Part shown: in pieces, positions 42,001 to 48,821 of the stretch | Position numbering within the stretch: the first letter of the stretch is position 1 | How the letters are laid out: the number at the start of each line of letters is the position of its first letter | Assembly (NCBI GenBank): GCA_034422835.1 | Contig: DAOUJJ010000007.1 | Span: 62,001-126,000 of the forward strand | DNA: 64,000 nt | Direction of reading: 5' to 3' | Source of the DNA: VXMO01 sp034422835 | Lineage (GTDB): Bacteria; Chloroflexota; Dehalococcoidia; UBA6926 | Made by a program: the position numbers and the translations under genes | The notes under the pieces: model-generated | What the model was told of the DNA's origin: nothing | Database searches by the model: none | What the model saw: the letters and a program-made list of their open reading frames with translations, nothing else

Positions 42001-45000
42001 ATCACCAAGGAGGCTCTCGTTGCTCCTGCACCGCCAAACATATCGAAGACAGGCCTTGGCTCCGCACCTACCGCATTCGTGACTGTAGCCCTTTCCTATG
42101 ACCTCGCGCGTCTCCAGGCCGGCGACACGGTACTCATCCACGCGGGCTCCGGGGGCGTGGGATTGGCGGCCATCGAGATGGCGAAATCGGTGGGAGCGGA
42201 GATCTACACGACGGCAAGCATCGGCAAGCAGCCGTACCTCCGATCACTCGGAATCACGCACGTCTACAACAGCCGGTCGACAGAGTTTGCTGAAGAGATA
42301 CTCCACGACACCGGCGGCAAAGGTGTCGACGTCGTGCTCAACAGCCTGACCGGCGAGGGGTTCATCGACGCCAGCCTGTCCTGCCTGGCGCAGAATGGCC
42401 GCTTTATCGAGTTGGCCCGCGAGGGCATCCTGACCGAAGAAGAGATGGCCGAACAGCGGCCCGACGTCGATTACCACATCATCATGCTCGATCGGCTGAA
42501 GAGAGAAGAGCCGGAAATACCCGGTGCGGCACTGAAGACGGTGCTGCGGGACATGGAGCAAGGCACACTCGCCCCCATCCCGCACACCCGCTGGTCATTG
42601 TCTGAGGCGCCGGCTGCAATCACGTACATGCGCGATACCCGGCACATCGGCAAGATCGCGCTGGCCAACTCTCCTCTTCAGACTGACCGCCTGCGAGAAG
42701 ACGGCACATACCTCATCACCGGCGGTCTGGGCGGAATTGGCATCACCGTCGCGCGCTGGCTGGCAGACAAGGGCGCAGGAGCAATCGCCCTCAACGGGCG
42801 GCGCGATCCGGACCCGGAAGCGCAAGCGGTAATAGACGAACTGCGCGCCCGCGGCGTCACGGTACAGGTTGAGATTGCGGACGTTACGGACAGTTCTGCC
42901 ATTGACGCGATGCTCACGCGCATCGACCAATCACTGCCGCCGCTCGCAGGTGTCATCCATAGCGTTGGCGTGCTTTCGGACGGCGTGGTCGGCAATCAGA
43001 CTTGGGAGCGATTTGAGCAGATTCTCCGGCCAAAGGTATTGGGCGCATGGCACCTGCACCGGGCCACGATGGACAGAGACCTTGATCTCTTTGTGCTGTT
43101 CTCAAGCGCGGCGGGAATCCTCGGGAATCCGGGACAGTCGAATCATGCCGCGGCCAATACGTTCCTCGACCAGTTGGTTCGACATCGTCGGGCCTTGGGC
43201 CTGGCCGGCCAGGCCATTGCGTGGGGCGCGTGGTCTGAGGTTGGCGAGGCAGAGGAGCAGCGGGAGAGAATTGGCGAGTTGCTCGCAGAGAGAGGCTCGC
43301 GGTGGATTACGCCGGAACGCGGCATTGAGACTCTGGAGTTCCTGATCAAGCAGGACTGGACAAATTCGGTCGCCGTAGCCATCGATTGGGACGCGATACG
43401 GTCAAACATACAGAATCCGCCGGCGATGCTGCAGAGATTCACGGCTGACGACGAGTCTGATTCTGCCTCGTCGGGTGACTCGATTGACGACTTGCCTGCC
43501 CGCCTCAGCGCCGCGCCGCCGGAGCAGCGCGAAAGCGTGTTTACCGAGTTTCTACAACATGAACTGCAGGCGATCATGCGTATGCCCTCTCTACCCAACC
43601 CGGGGGCGGAGTTCTCCGACCTTGGCATGGACTCGCTCATGGCGGTGGCTTTGAGGAACAACATCAACAGCGCTCTCAAAGGTCTCTATGTCGCGCCCAA
43701 CACGGTGGTCTTTGACTACCCGAGCATCGCTCGTCTGGCGGCTTATTTGGTCGAGGAAGTCGCAGAATTGGCAGCCGGTGATAGTGACGCGGCGGTGATT
43801 AGCAGCGCGAGCGCCATCCCTCAAGCGACTGTGACGCCTCCACGTCTTCGTCCGGGTGACGATGCCATCGCTATCGTTGGCATGGCCTGTCGTTTCCCCG
43901 GTGCAGAGAATCTTGATGCCTTCTGGCGCCTGCTTGAGAACGGGGAGTCCGCCGTTACAGACGGACGCACGGACGGCGGCGACCACAGCGGTGTTTTTGG
44001 CGATCCCGCCGCGCAGAACAGCTACGAGCGTCTTGGCGCATTCCTGGATCATATTGACGAATTCGACGCCCGATTCTTCCGCATTGCGCCCATTGAGGCG
44101 CGCACCATGGACCCCCAGCAGCGCCTGCTCCTCGAAACGGCGTGGCAAGCCCTTGAAGATGCCGGAATCGATCCGGAGAAGCTTCGGGGAAGCGAAACAG
44201 GCGTCTACGTGGGCATCAGCGGGTCAGAATACCGTGGTCTGATATCACGGCGGGGCGCCACTGACATCCTGGGATCGGCGCCCAGTGTGGCCGTGGGACG
44301 TGTCTCATTCGCGCTTGGGCTGCAAGGGCCGGCAATTCCAGTTGACCTTGCATGCGCCTCCTCCCTCGCAGCTGTACACCAGGGTGTCGTTGCACTGCAG
44401 CGGGGTGAGACCGATCTCGCTCTGGCGGGAGGCGTGAACATCGCGCTATCACAGTCAACATCCACATTCCTCGCGGAATTGGGTGTGCTGTCATTGAGCG
44501 GCAAGACGGCCGGCTTTGATGCGTCAGGTGACGGCTACGTGCGTGGCGAGGGCTGCGGGTTCGTCATACTCAAGCGACTTAACGACGCGGAGAGAGACGG
44601 GGACCGCATCTGGGGCGTCGTGCGGGGTTCCGCAGTCAACCAGAATGGCGCGGGATTTAGTTTCACCAGCCCCAATGGCGTAGCGCAGGAAAAGGTTATG
44701 CGCGAGGCGCTTGAGCGGTCCGGCGTCTCGGCGTCCGACGTTGATTACCTTGAGGCACATGGGACAGGAACTCCGCTTGGCGATTCGATTGAGGCGAATG
44801 CCATCGCGACCGTATACGGGAAGGACAGGCCCGGTGACCAACCGCTGACCCTTGGATCAGTCAAGACGAATGTGGGCCACCTTGAAGCAGCATCCGGCAT
44901 GGCGAGCCTTATCAAGGTGGTCCTGTCCATGAATCGCAATCTCATTCCCAAGCATCTCCATTTCAGCACGCCAAGCCCGGAGATCGATTGGGAGAAGATG

Positions 45001-45639
45001 CCCTTGCAGATTGCCCTGGAAACGGAGGAGTGGCCGAGCAACGGAGCGCGCCTCCCCGTTGCAGGCATCAATATCTTCGGCATGACCGGCGCCAATGCAC
45101 ACGTCATTGTGGAAGGCTACCGGGCTGAGAATGGTTTGAACCGTGACGAACAACAGGAGAACACGACGTCGCCGACACGCCTCCTACCCCTTTCGGCAAA
45201 GAACCCGGCCGCGCTGAGCGACCTCGCCGCGAGTTACCTGGATTGGCTGGACAATGGCGTCCCGGACGGCGCCTTGACTGCCGACATGCTCGCAGACATG
45301 GCGTGGACGGCGTCCATCGGCCGAAGTCACTTCTCACATCGCGCGACTGTGATTTTCGCAGACCAGGACGGGTTGCGGGCCGGCCTCAAGCGCCTTTTGG
45401 ATGCCGATTCCCCGTCCGGCGACGCCGGGCAGGAAACGGATACCGGGGATAGTGAGCCCACGGCAGCGGAGAGCACAGGCGGCGCAGATTCTGACGCTGT
45501 CGATGCCGCAGCCCGAGCCTATGAGGCGGGGGGTGACGTGGACTTCAGCAAACTGTTCGACGGGGAGGAGCGCCGCAAGGTCAGGCTGCCCGGCTATCCG
45601 TTCCAGCGTCGACGATTCTGGGTGGAGAAGAAAGCCTGA
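36100..45639 (+). CDS. Type I polyketide synthase KS-AT-DH-cMT-ER-KR-ACP-KS with AT-less last module
   Basis: A 3179-residue PKS. Approximate order with key residues: KS1 (Cys180 in DTACSSS, HGTAT, KTNFGH); AT (Ser656 in GHSLGE, PAFHS, malonyl-type); DH (His972 in HRVYGRVIAP, Asp1146); C-methyltransferase (VEVGAGTGSAT near 1471, FGTLDGWW); ER (HAGSGGVGLAA near 2013); KR (GGLGGIG at 2208; the usual Tyr is His2349 in SNHAAAN); ACP (Ser2512 in GMDSL); KS2 (Cys2752 in DLACASS). After KS2 come the normal pre-AT linker and the post-AT YPFQRRRFWV segment, but the AT is replaced by a short acidic stretch. A fully reducing, methylating module suggests a methyl-branched lipid. ATG 36100 has GGAGG; ATG 36070 is an alternative. 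Confidence 0.95.
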   Translation: MTANEPIAIIGMACRFPGAEDYDAYWRLLASGTMVRTEGRIGSGSPGRMGQFLELPPTQSDTTHYAAFIEDIDKFDAEFFRISPVEAQLLDPQQRLMLETSYRALEDAGIDSETLRGTRTGVYGGISNAEYRYAAIASIEANDPATSLYAASGSSLNTAIGRVSYALGLEGPAISIDTACSSSLVAMHQAVVALNRGEANLALAGGVNAILSARVMNLRRQAGMLSPNGVCRTFDEAADGYLRGEGCGVLVLKRLSDAERDGDRIWGVIRGSAINQDGASQGITVPSASSQENVIYDALSSAGLTAVDVDYLEAHGTATPVGDPAELSAAAAAYGSKRPADQPMLIGSVKTNFGHLEPASGAAGVMKVVLGMRRGVIPKHLNFENPTAAIDWENANLRVPTEATEWPKVDGRPPRAGVSGFGWSGTNAHIIVEGYGAPAGAPASHAATMWPVGAAVEVETQLSDDAADVTQRPTRLLPLSARSPESLRELAERYLRALDETSGGPSPETAASDPALSDMSWTASIGRSHFRYRAAIPFREAASLRDGLGSLIDSTPQSPVGNPARIGFVYTGQGSQWVGMAQALYETEPVARDVLDRCDRIIKEERGVSLLDVMFGKAEDLDDSRWAMPTIYAVECALTALWKSIGVTPVVVAGHSLGEYAAAQAAGVFTLEEGIRLTAARGELMSGLPLGAAMGVVFAPEAAVQEAIIEQQRVSGDTRMTIAVDNGINHVVSGPEGDVEAVLQKFEAKEVRVRRMPPSPAFHSSLLEPMLEPLGQRVREIVEEPRAPQIQFICGATGKPVEPDVPIDAAYWMRHSREKVLYRTSVESLAELGVDFVIEIGPGAVIGAIVAMCWPPGAPAKDPAVIPSMVRPPHDETEPPIDQTRGFISAVAAAYQAGLPIDFRGLFAGETRQRVSLPEYPFQRYRHWVEEPRRQRASTDHLLLGSRHESPRGEVSFQTELLPDDPAWLSDHRVYGRVIAPGALYGVMALEAFRAEESVRVAIEDMQMQAPLLFSEIDEDGAPDDAARAVQIMVQSPDDSGTREFEIYSKGSGEESWTLHARGKLSSATENVNTAERVTIEDLKAGLESLDISEFYRAKRDANLDFGPLFRTVDAAFTGNGTAVGEVSLPEGLSNAGLAVHPILLDACLQVVSAARATHEAASGVTYLPFAWDRLWLSGGLPERVVCRATMRAANQADASGAQTVPEVIAADLEIYSMEGEQLGGITGFTAKRASRDAVLSTEESVQDLLYDIVWEDRPLPPIQPADFLPKPSSIQAATPAFAEYLSQEGVDWSDRTALLRDLERLSWSFALDTLNKLGWQQTISEAIEPETLRRELGVTDEHSKLFRRILELLARASVLKEVDGAFHVLVGSDEALPAELPPDPDAFAADMLERYPHGSIEVALCRRAAGELADILRGQADPLTVLFGSGDPTPADIFIRTPASRAVNNILRDTIAALLEDLPETRTLRIVEVGAGTGSATVSVLPQLPEGRFEYVYTDISAGFFAEAETQFGNADGAMTYLPLNIEVDPAEQGFDAHGYDLVIASNVLHDTISLTETLQNCLTLLAPSGHLVAIEAIQGQGWQDVTFGTLDGWWRFADHYRPNHGVAGAAVWEQALLDTAFEDPQVLGLGPADSPTRPDRAVIIAAASAEIVEQPGSWVIAADDDGMADELAAELASRSQQVLVVTQTGVGTAHACDSIDGIARVFIDRGKREAWQSIFESLPEDIPLRGVAHLAATSGNGSDIEVEELADDVQRVGSSALAMVQGILDSDSKPKSGIWLVTRGAQDTRREQFAQPAGAILWGFGRVIIRELADLQPRVVDLDGESPRLADLVDELLRPDGENHIALRSGYRLAARLGRADDVPERLTLPDEGQWLLMPDDTGDPGRVHPQPVSHRELEAHEVRVAMEAVGVNFRDVLISVGIEREDNLGLEFVGKVIEIGNGVSSVSVGDRVAGIGFSTFGPELITKEALVAPAPPNISKTGLGSAPTAFVTVALSYDLARLQAGDTVLIHAGSGGVGLAAIEMAKSVGAEIYTTASIGKQPYLRSLGITHVYNSRSTEFAEEILHDTGGKGVDVVLNSLTGEGFIDASLSCLAQNGRFIELAREGILTEEEMAEQRPDVDYHIIMLDRLKREEPEIPGAALKTVLRDMEQGTLAPIPHTRWSLSEAPAAITYMRDTRHIGKIALANSPLQTDRLREDGTYLITGGLGGIGITVARWLADKGAGAIALNGRRDPDPEAQAVIDELRARGVTVQVEIADVTDSSAIDAMLTRIDQSLPPLAGVIHSVGVLSDGVVGNQTWERFEQILRPKVLGAWHLHRATMDRDLDLFVLFSSAAGILGNPGQSNHAAANTFLDQLVRHRRALGLAGQAIAWGAWSEVGEAEEQRERIGELLAERGSRWITPERGIETLEFLIKQDWTNSVAVAIDWDAIRSNIQNPPAMLQRFTADDESDSASSGDSIDDLPARLSAAPPEQRESVFTEFLQHELQAIMRMPSLPNPGAEFSDLGMDSLMAVALRNNINSALKGLYVAPNTVVFDYPSIARLAAYLVEEVAELAAGDSDAAVISSASAIPQATVTPPRLRPGDDAIAIVGMACRFPGAENLDAFWRLLENGESAVTDGRTDGGDHSGVFGDPAAQNSYERLGAFLDHIDEFDARFFRIAPIEARTMDPQQRLLLETAWQALEDAGIDPEKLRGSETGVYVGISGSEYRGLISRRGATDILGSAPSVAVGRVSFALGLQGPAIPVDLACASSLAAVHQGVVALQRGETDLALAGGVNIALSQSTSTFLAELGVLSLSGKTAGFDASGDGYVRGEGCGFVILKRLNDAERDGDRIWGVVRGSAVNQNGAGFSFTSPNGVAQEKVMREALERSGVSASDVDYLEAHGTGTPLGDSIEANAIATVYGKDRPGDQPLTLGSVKTNVGHLEAASGMASLIKVVLSMNRNLIPKHLHFSTPSPEIDWEKMPLQIALETEEWPSNGARLPVAGINIFGMTGANAHVIVEGYRAENGLNRDEQQENTTSPTRLLPLSAKNPAALSDLAASYLDWLDNGVPDGALTADMLADMAWTASIGRSHFSHRATVIFADQDGLRAGLKRLLDADSPSGDAGQETDTGDSEPTAAESTGGADSDAVDAAARAYEAGGDVDFSKLFDGEERRKVRLPGYPFQRRRFWVEKKA

Positions 45640-45709
45640 ACCCTATAGACTCTAAATAACTATTGGATGAGAGTTGGCCGTGGTTCACATACAAGAAAGG
45701 AGCCTGAAA

Positions 45710-45955
45710 ATGGCAACAACCGAAGAGAGGGTTCGCAAGCTAATCGACGAAAATCTGGAGATTGAGGGGCGAGAAGCAAACAGCCCTGTTGATATGGGAT
45801 TGAATTTTGCGGACGCGGGTGTCGCGTCGGCGCAGGTGGTCGCGTTTGCCAAGCTCGTGGCCGATGAGTTCAACATCACGATTGCGCCTGAAGATTTCGC
45901 TAACTTCGCCAACGTTGGCGATCTAATCGGCTACATCGATTCGAAGGCAGCGTAG
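45710..45955 (+). CDS. Discrete acyl carrier protein of the PKS locus
   Basis: An 81-residue acidic carrier protein with the helical pattern of an ACP. The attachment Ser is probably Ser40 in DAGVASAQ, a departure from the usual DSL motif (Ala instead of Asp before Ser, Ala instead of Leu after). ATG 45710 has AGGAG 7 bases upstream; TTG 45674 is less likely. It lies 70 bases after the PKS, whose last module lacks its own ACP, so it probably serves KS2. Confidence 0.85.
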   Translation: MATTEERVRKLIDENLEIEGREANSPVDMGLNFADAGVASAQVVAFAKLVADEFNITIAPEDFANFANVGDLIGYIDSKAA

Positions 45956-45970
45956 TCCACGCACCCACAC

Positions 45971-46040
45971 TTTCAAGTAGCGGCCACTTGAAATACGGGC
46001 AGCAAAGCGGGGGAGGAGCAGCTATGGGCTGTTCCTCCCC
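45971..46040. terminator. Two hairpins after the ACP gene
   Basis: A perfect 8-bp stem (45971-45978 with 45986-45993) is followed by a 13-bp GC-rich stem (46010-46022 with 46028-46040, one G-U). No T-run follows, so these may be an attenuator or transcript-stabilising structure instead of a classic terminator. Confidence 0.5.
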
Positions 46041-46074
46041 TGCCGTCAATTAGTCCTAATCGCAATTGTTCGCA

Positions 46075-46087
46075 TACAATTGAATCG
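46075..46087 (+). promoter_or_regulatory. -10 element giving a leaderless PPTase transcript
   Basis: TACAAT (46075-46080) lies 7 bases before ATG 46088 and no Shine-Dalgarno sequence is present. CAATTG occurs on both sides of it (46063-46068 and 46077-46082). Confidence 0.45.
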
Positions 46088-46822
46088 ATGGGCACCAATA
46101 CAGCCAGTCAGTGGTGGTCTTGCTTCGCGCGGATTGACGGCGTCGATGTTACTCATGTCGATTTGTCGCCGGACGCGGCGCGAGAGTCCGAGGCCTTGCA
46201 GTTCCTGAACGAATGGGAACGTGAACGATGGACACGCTGTCATCCCGGGGCTCCGAGGCGGCGCTTTGCGCTCAGCCGCGCGGCGCTTCGGGCTGTCCTC
46301 TGCGAAACTCTCAACTGCGACAATGAGGAGCTTGAGTTTGGCTGGGTGGAACGAGGCAAACCGCGGGCATACGTTGACGGCGTCCCTGCCCCGCTCCATT
46401 TCAATGTGAGTCATAGCGGCGACAACGGCGCGCTCGCAATTTCGCCGGGCTATCAGGTCGGCATCGATATCGAAGAACTCAACCAGGGATTCCGATTTGA
46501 CGCAATTATCGAATCGACTTTCAGTACGGACGAGCAGGCTGCGGTTTCAACCGCGGACAAAGACGTCGAAGCGAGAACATTCTTTGAGATATGGACCCTC
46601 AAGGAGGCAATCATCAAGGCCACCGGCGTAGGGCTCTCTGCAAACCTGCAATGCATAGAAACGCCGGCTGCCATGCGCGGAGGCGCAGTTACAGGCCAAA
46701 TCCAGTTACCGGAGTTTCCGGATGTGTGCTGGCGGCTGCACAAGTTCAGCACCAGCGATTTCGTCGGCGCGCTCGCTGTTGAAACGGTGCCGTCGTCCCA
46801 AATTGAGGATGGGTTCGCGTGA
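46088..46822 (+). CDS. Sfp-type 4'-phosphopantetheinyl transferase
   Basis: A 244-residue Sfp/HetI-type PPTase that activates carrier proteins with the phosphopantetheine arm of CoA. Visible motifs are FNVSHSGDNGALAIS, VGIDIEEL with the metal-binding Asp and Glu (about residues 121-126), and FFEIWTLKEAIIKATGVGLS. It is placed to load the PKS ACP and the discrete ACP. The following gene overlaps it by 4 bases (GTGA). Confidence 0.93.
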   Translation: MGTNTASQWWSCFARIDGVDVTHVDLSPDAARESEALQFLNEWERERWTRCHPGAPRRRFALSRAALRAVLCETLNCDNEELEFGWVERGKPRAYVDGVPAPLHFNVSHSGDNGALAISPGYQVGIDIEELNQGFRFDAIIESTFSTDEQAAVSTADKDVEARTFFEIWTLKEAIIKATGVGLSANLQCIETPAAMRGGAVTGQIQLPEFPDVCWRLHKFSTSDFVGALAVETVPSSQIEDGFA

Positions 46823-47730
46823 CCCAAGAGCCCCAGTCTGTTTGGGACGTTCCCGAGCCGATTTCCGTTCATGACGTGACGGTCGATGAGAAGACGGTCA
46901 TTCGGCTGAGACGCCACGGCAATCCCCAGGGGCCGCGACTCGTTATGTGCCATGGCAACGGTTTGGCTATCGACCTGTACTATCCGTTCTGGTCGAACCT
47001 GCTGGACGACTTTGACATCATCATCTACGACCTGAGAAATCATGGCTGGAACACCGTGGGCGACATTCGGAATCACAATCTCCCAACGTTCATCCGTGAT
47101 TACGATCAGGTGCTGGAAGCGATTCGTGAGGAATATGGAGACAAGCCTACTTTTGGCGTTTTTCACTCCATCTCAGCGCTGGTCGCCCTGCTGTCCGCTC
47201 AAAGAGGGGATGGGTTGTCCGGCCTTTACTTGTTCGACCCGCCGGTATGCAGGCCGGGTGTGTCCTACGAAGAATTTGAGGTTGCCGCGACTCGCGCGGC
47301 CAATCTGACCAGGACGCGCACTGAGCGATACAAGACCCGTTCCGAGTTCGCGGACGTGCTGCCTTTTATGCCGACGTTCAAGAATGTTGTCCCGGGAATT
47401 GCGAATCTTGTGGCCGAAACCACTCTTGGCGAGTCAGCCGACGGACAAGGCTTTGAACTGCGCTGCCCCCGTGAGTATGAGGCGCAGGTTGTTGAATATG
47501 CCGGTGTCTTTGCCGTGTCCGTGGACTTTGACAGGATCGTGTGTCCGGTCAAGGTCGTGGGAGCTGACCCCACCCTGCCGTACTCGTACCTGCCGACGAT
47601 GGATCTCAGTGACATCCTCAGCATCAATTACGATTTCATGCCGGAGGCTTCCCATTTCATGATCTTTGAGAGACCTGACGAGTGCGCTGCGTCGGTGAGG
47701 GAGTACGTCCAAAGCCTCTCACTGACATAG
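46819..47730 (+). CDS. Alpha/beta hydrolase (thioesterase-like) of the PKS locus
   Basis: A 303-residue alpha/beta hydrolase: oxyanion region MCHGNGLAI, YDLRNHGWN, a nucleophile elbow that reads FHSIS instead of GxSxG, and catalytic-His region EASHFMIF. The elbow Ser is kept but the flanking glycines are not. It is translationally coupled to the PPTase gene. It may release the product from the carrier, a job the PKS cannot do because it has no thioesterase domain. Confidence 0.85.
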   Translation: MTQEPQSVWDVPEPISVHDVTVDEKTVIRLRRHGNPQGPRLVMCHGNGLAIDLYYPFWSNLLDDFDIIIYDLRNHGWNTVGDIRNHNLPTFIRDYDQVLEAIREEYGDKPTFGVFHSISALVALLSAQRGDGLSGLYLFDPPVCRPGVSYEEFEVAATRAANLTRTRTERYKTRSEFADVLPFMPTFKNVVPGIANLVAETTLGESADGQGFELRCPREYEAQVVEYAGVFAVSVDFDRIVCPVKVVGADPTLPYSYLPTMDLSDILSINYDFMPEASHFMIFERPDECAASVREYVQSLSLT

Positions 47731-47780
47731 CGAGAGAGCGGTGATCATCACAATGCGGTAAAGACTTGCCGCCTCCAGAT

Positions 47781-48245
47781 TCATGCTCTGCCGCGGCCTG
47801 CCTCAATCAACTGCTCAATATCGATCTTCGTCATGGTCAGCAGGCTCTCCATGACGGCCACGGGCGCATGCGCCATTAATTCATCCAGGTTAGCCGGCAC
47901 AACTTGCCAGGAGAGGCCAAAGGGGTCCGTAAGCCAACCGGCGAAGCCCTGCGTGCCGCCCTCGGCCAGCTTGTCCCAGTAGTAATCAATCTCTTCCTGT
48001 GATTCACAGGGGACGACGAATGAGATTGCCGGCGTCATTTCAAACATCGGCCCGCCATTGAGAGCAGTGAATGTAAGGCCATCCAACTCAAACTCTATTT
48101 GGGTCGCCCCCCTTGCGGGGCCTGCGGGGACCTTGGTTTTGTTGATGATTCGAGAGTTGGGAAACACAGACACGTAGTGTCCGACTGCTTCCTCCGCCTT
48201 GTTGTCAAACCAGAGAAATGGGCTGATGCGCTTTGCTTCTGCCAT
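47781..48245 (-). CDS. VOC-family (PhnB/glyoxalase-like) protein
   Basis: A 154-residue protein of the PhnB-like VOC superfamily, beginning ISPFLWFDNKAEEAVGHYVS, with LNGGPMFEMTPAISFVV, YYWDKLAEGG and GWLTDPFGLSWQVVP. ATG 48245 is supported by GGAGG 8 bases upstream; earlier in-frame starts are not. VOC proteins bind metals or small molecules; the substrate is unknown. It is convergent with the hydrolase gene. Confidence 0.9.
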   Translation of the reverse strand: MAEAKRISPFLWFDNKAEEAVGHYVSVFPNSRIINKTKVPAGPARGATQIEFELDGLTFTALNGGPMFEMTPAISFVVPCESQEEIDYYWDKLAEGGTQGFAGWLTDPFGLSWQVVPANLDELMAHAPVAVMESLLTMTKIDIEQLIEAGRGRA

Positions 48246-48390
48246 GTGCATTACCTCCGTCGATTCGCCTTCTATACTCCTGAAATGCGTTTCCAGCCTA
48301 CACACAAATCTCCTCTTCAACAGACTCTGCGCTCGGCAACCTACTGCTTTCCCGGCTTACGGATACCTCATATCAGTCAGTGATTTTCAC

Positions 48391-48403
48391 GATACTGAGT
48401 ATC
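48391..48403. promoter_or_regulatory. Perfect 6-bp inverted repeat before the His-rich peptide
   Basis: GATACT-G-AGTATC lies about 80 bases before the peptide ATG, in a 237-base gap without other genes. Its size suits a dimeric metal-responsive repressor, but no regulator is encoded nearby. Confidence 0.35.
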
Positions 48404-48482
48404 AAGAAACCCTTGCCACCTCTCTATACCTTGCCAGAGTGGATTCAGAACAACCGACAGCAGTAAGGAAATGGAGGTTGCA

Positions 48483-48611
48483 ATGACGAGCGCAGCACAT
48501 CAGCACGATCAGCATGAGTGCGATGAACACGAGCACCACGCAGACGAGCCGAATCACGTGCATGATCCGCACGAGTGCGACGAGCATGAGCACCACGCGG
48601 ACGGCAATTAG
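48483..48611 (+). CDS. 42-residue His/Cys/acid-rich peptide with a duplicated metal-binding block
   Basis: A short gene with GGAGG 7 bases before ATG. It encodes 42 residues, of which 12 are His, 2 Cys and 13 Asp/Glu. Residues 11-21 and 30-40 are the identical 11-mer HECDEHEHHAD. This is expected to bind Zn2+ or a similar metal. It is followed by a strong terminator and then a zinc efflux gene with its own His/Asp-rich N-terminus, so a role as metal buffer or donor is plausible. I know of no named family. Confidence 0.75.
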   Translation: MTSAAHQHDQHECDEHEHHADEPNHVHDPHECDEHEHHADGN

Positions 48612-48629
48612 TTTCATCCACTGATTGAG

Positions 48630-48665
48630 CGAATAGCCGCCGATTCCGGTGGCTATTCGTTTTTT
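48630..48665 (+). terminator. Rho-independent terminator after the His-rich peptide
   Basis: CGAATAGCC (48630-48638) pairs with GGCTATTCG (48651-48659), extended inward by three more pairs, and is followed by six T (48660-48665). It shows the peptide gene forms its own transcript, separate from the transporter. Confidence 0.9.
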
Positions 48666-48821
48666 CGGCCTGCCGGTTCAACCAGAACTATCACGCCGAC
48701 AAAGCGATGAGGGTTTCCTATCCAGCTCAAAGGTTACCGGACGACCAGACAGAACCTCCGGAATGCTCTATTCGATCCGATAGTGTGGACTTGATGTCCT
48801 GTCAGAGGAAACGGAAGCGCC

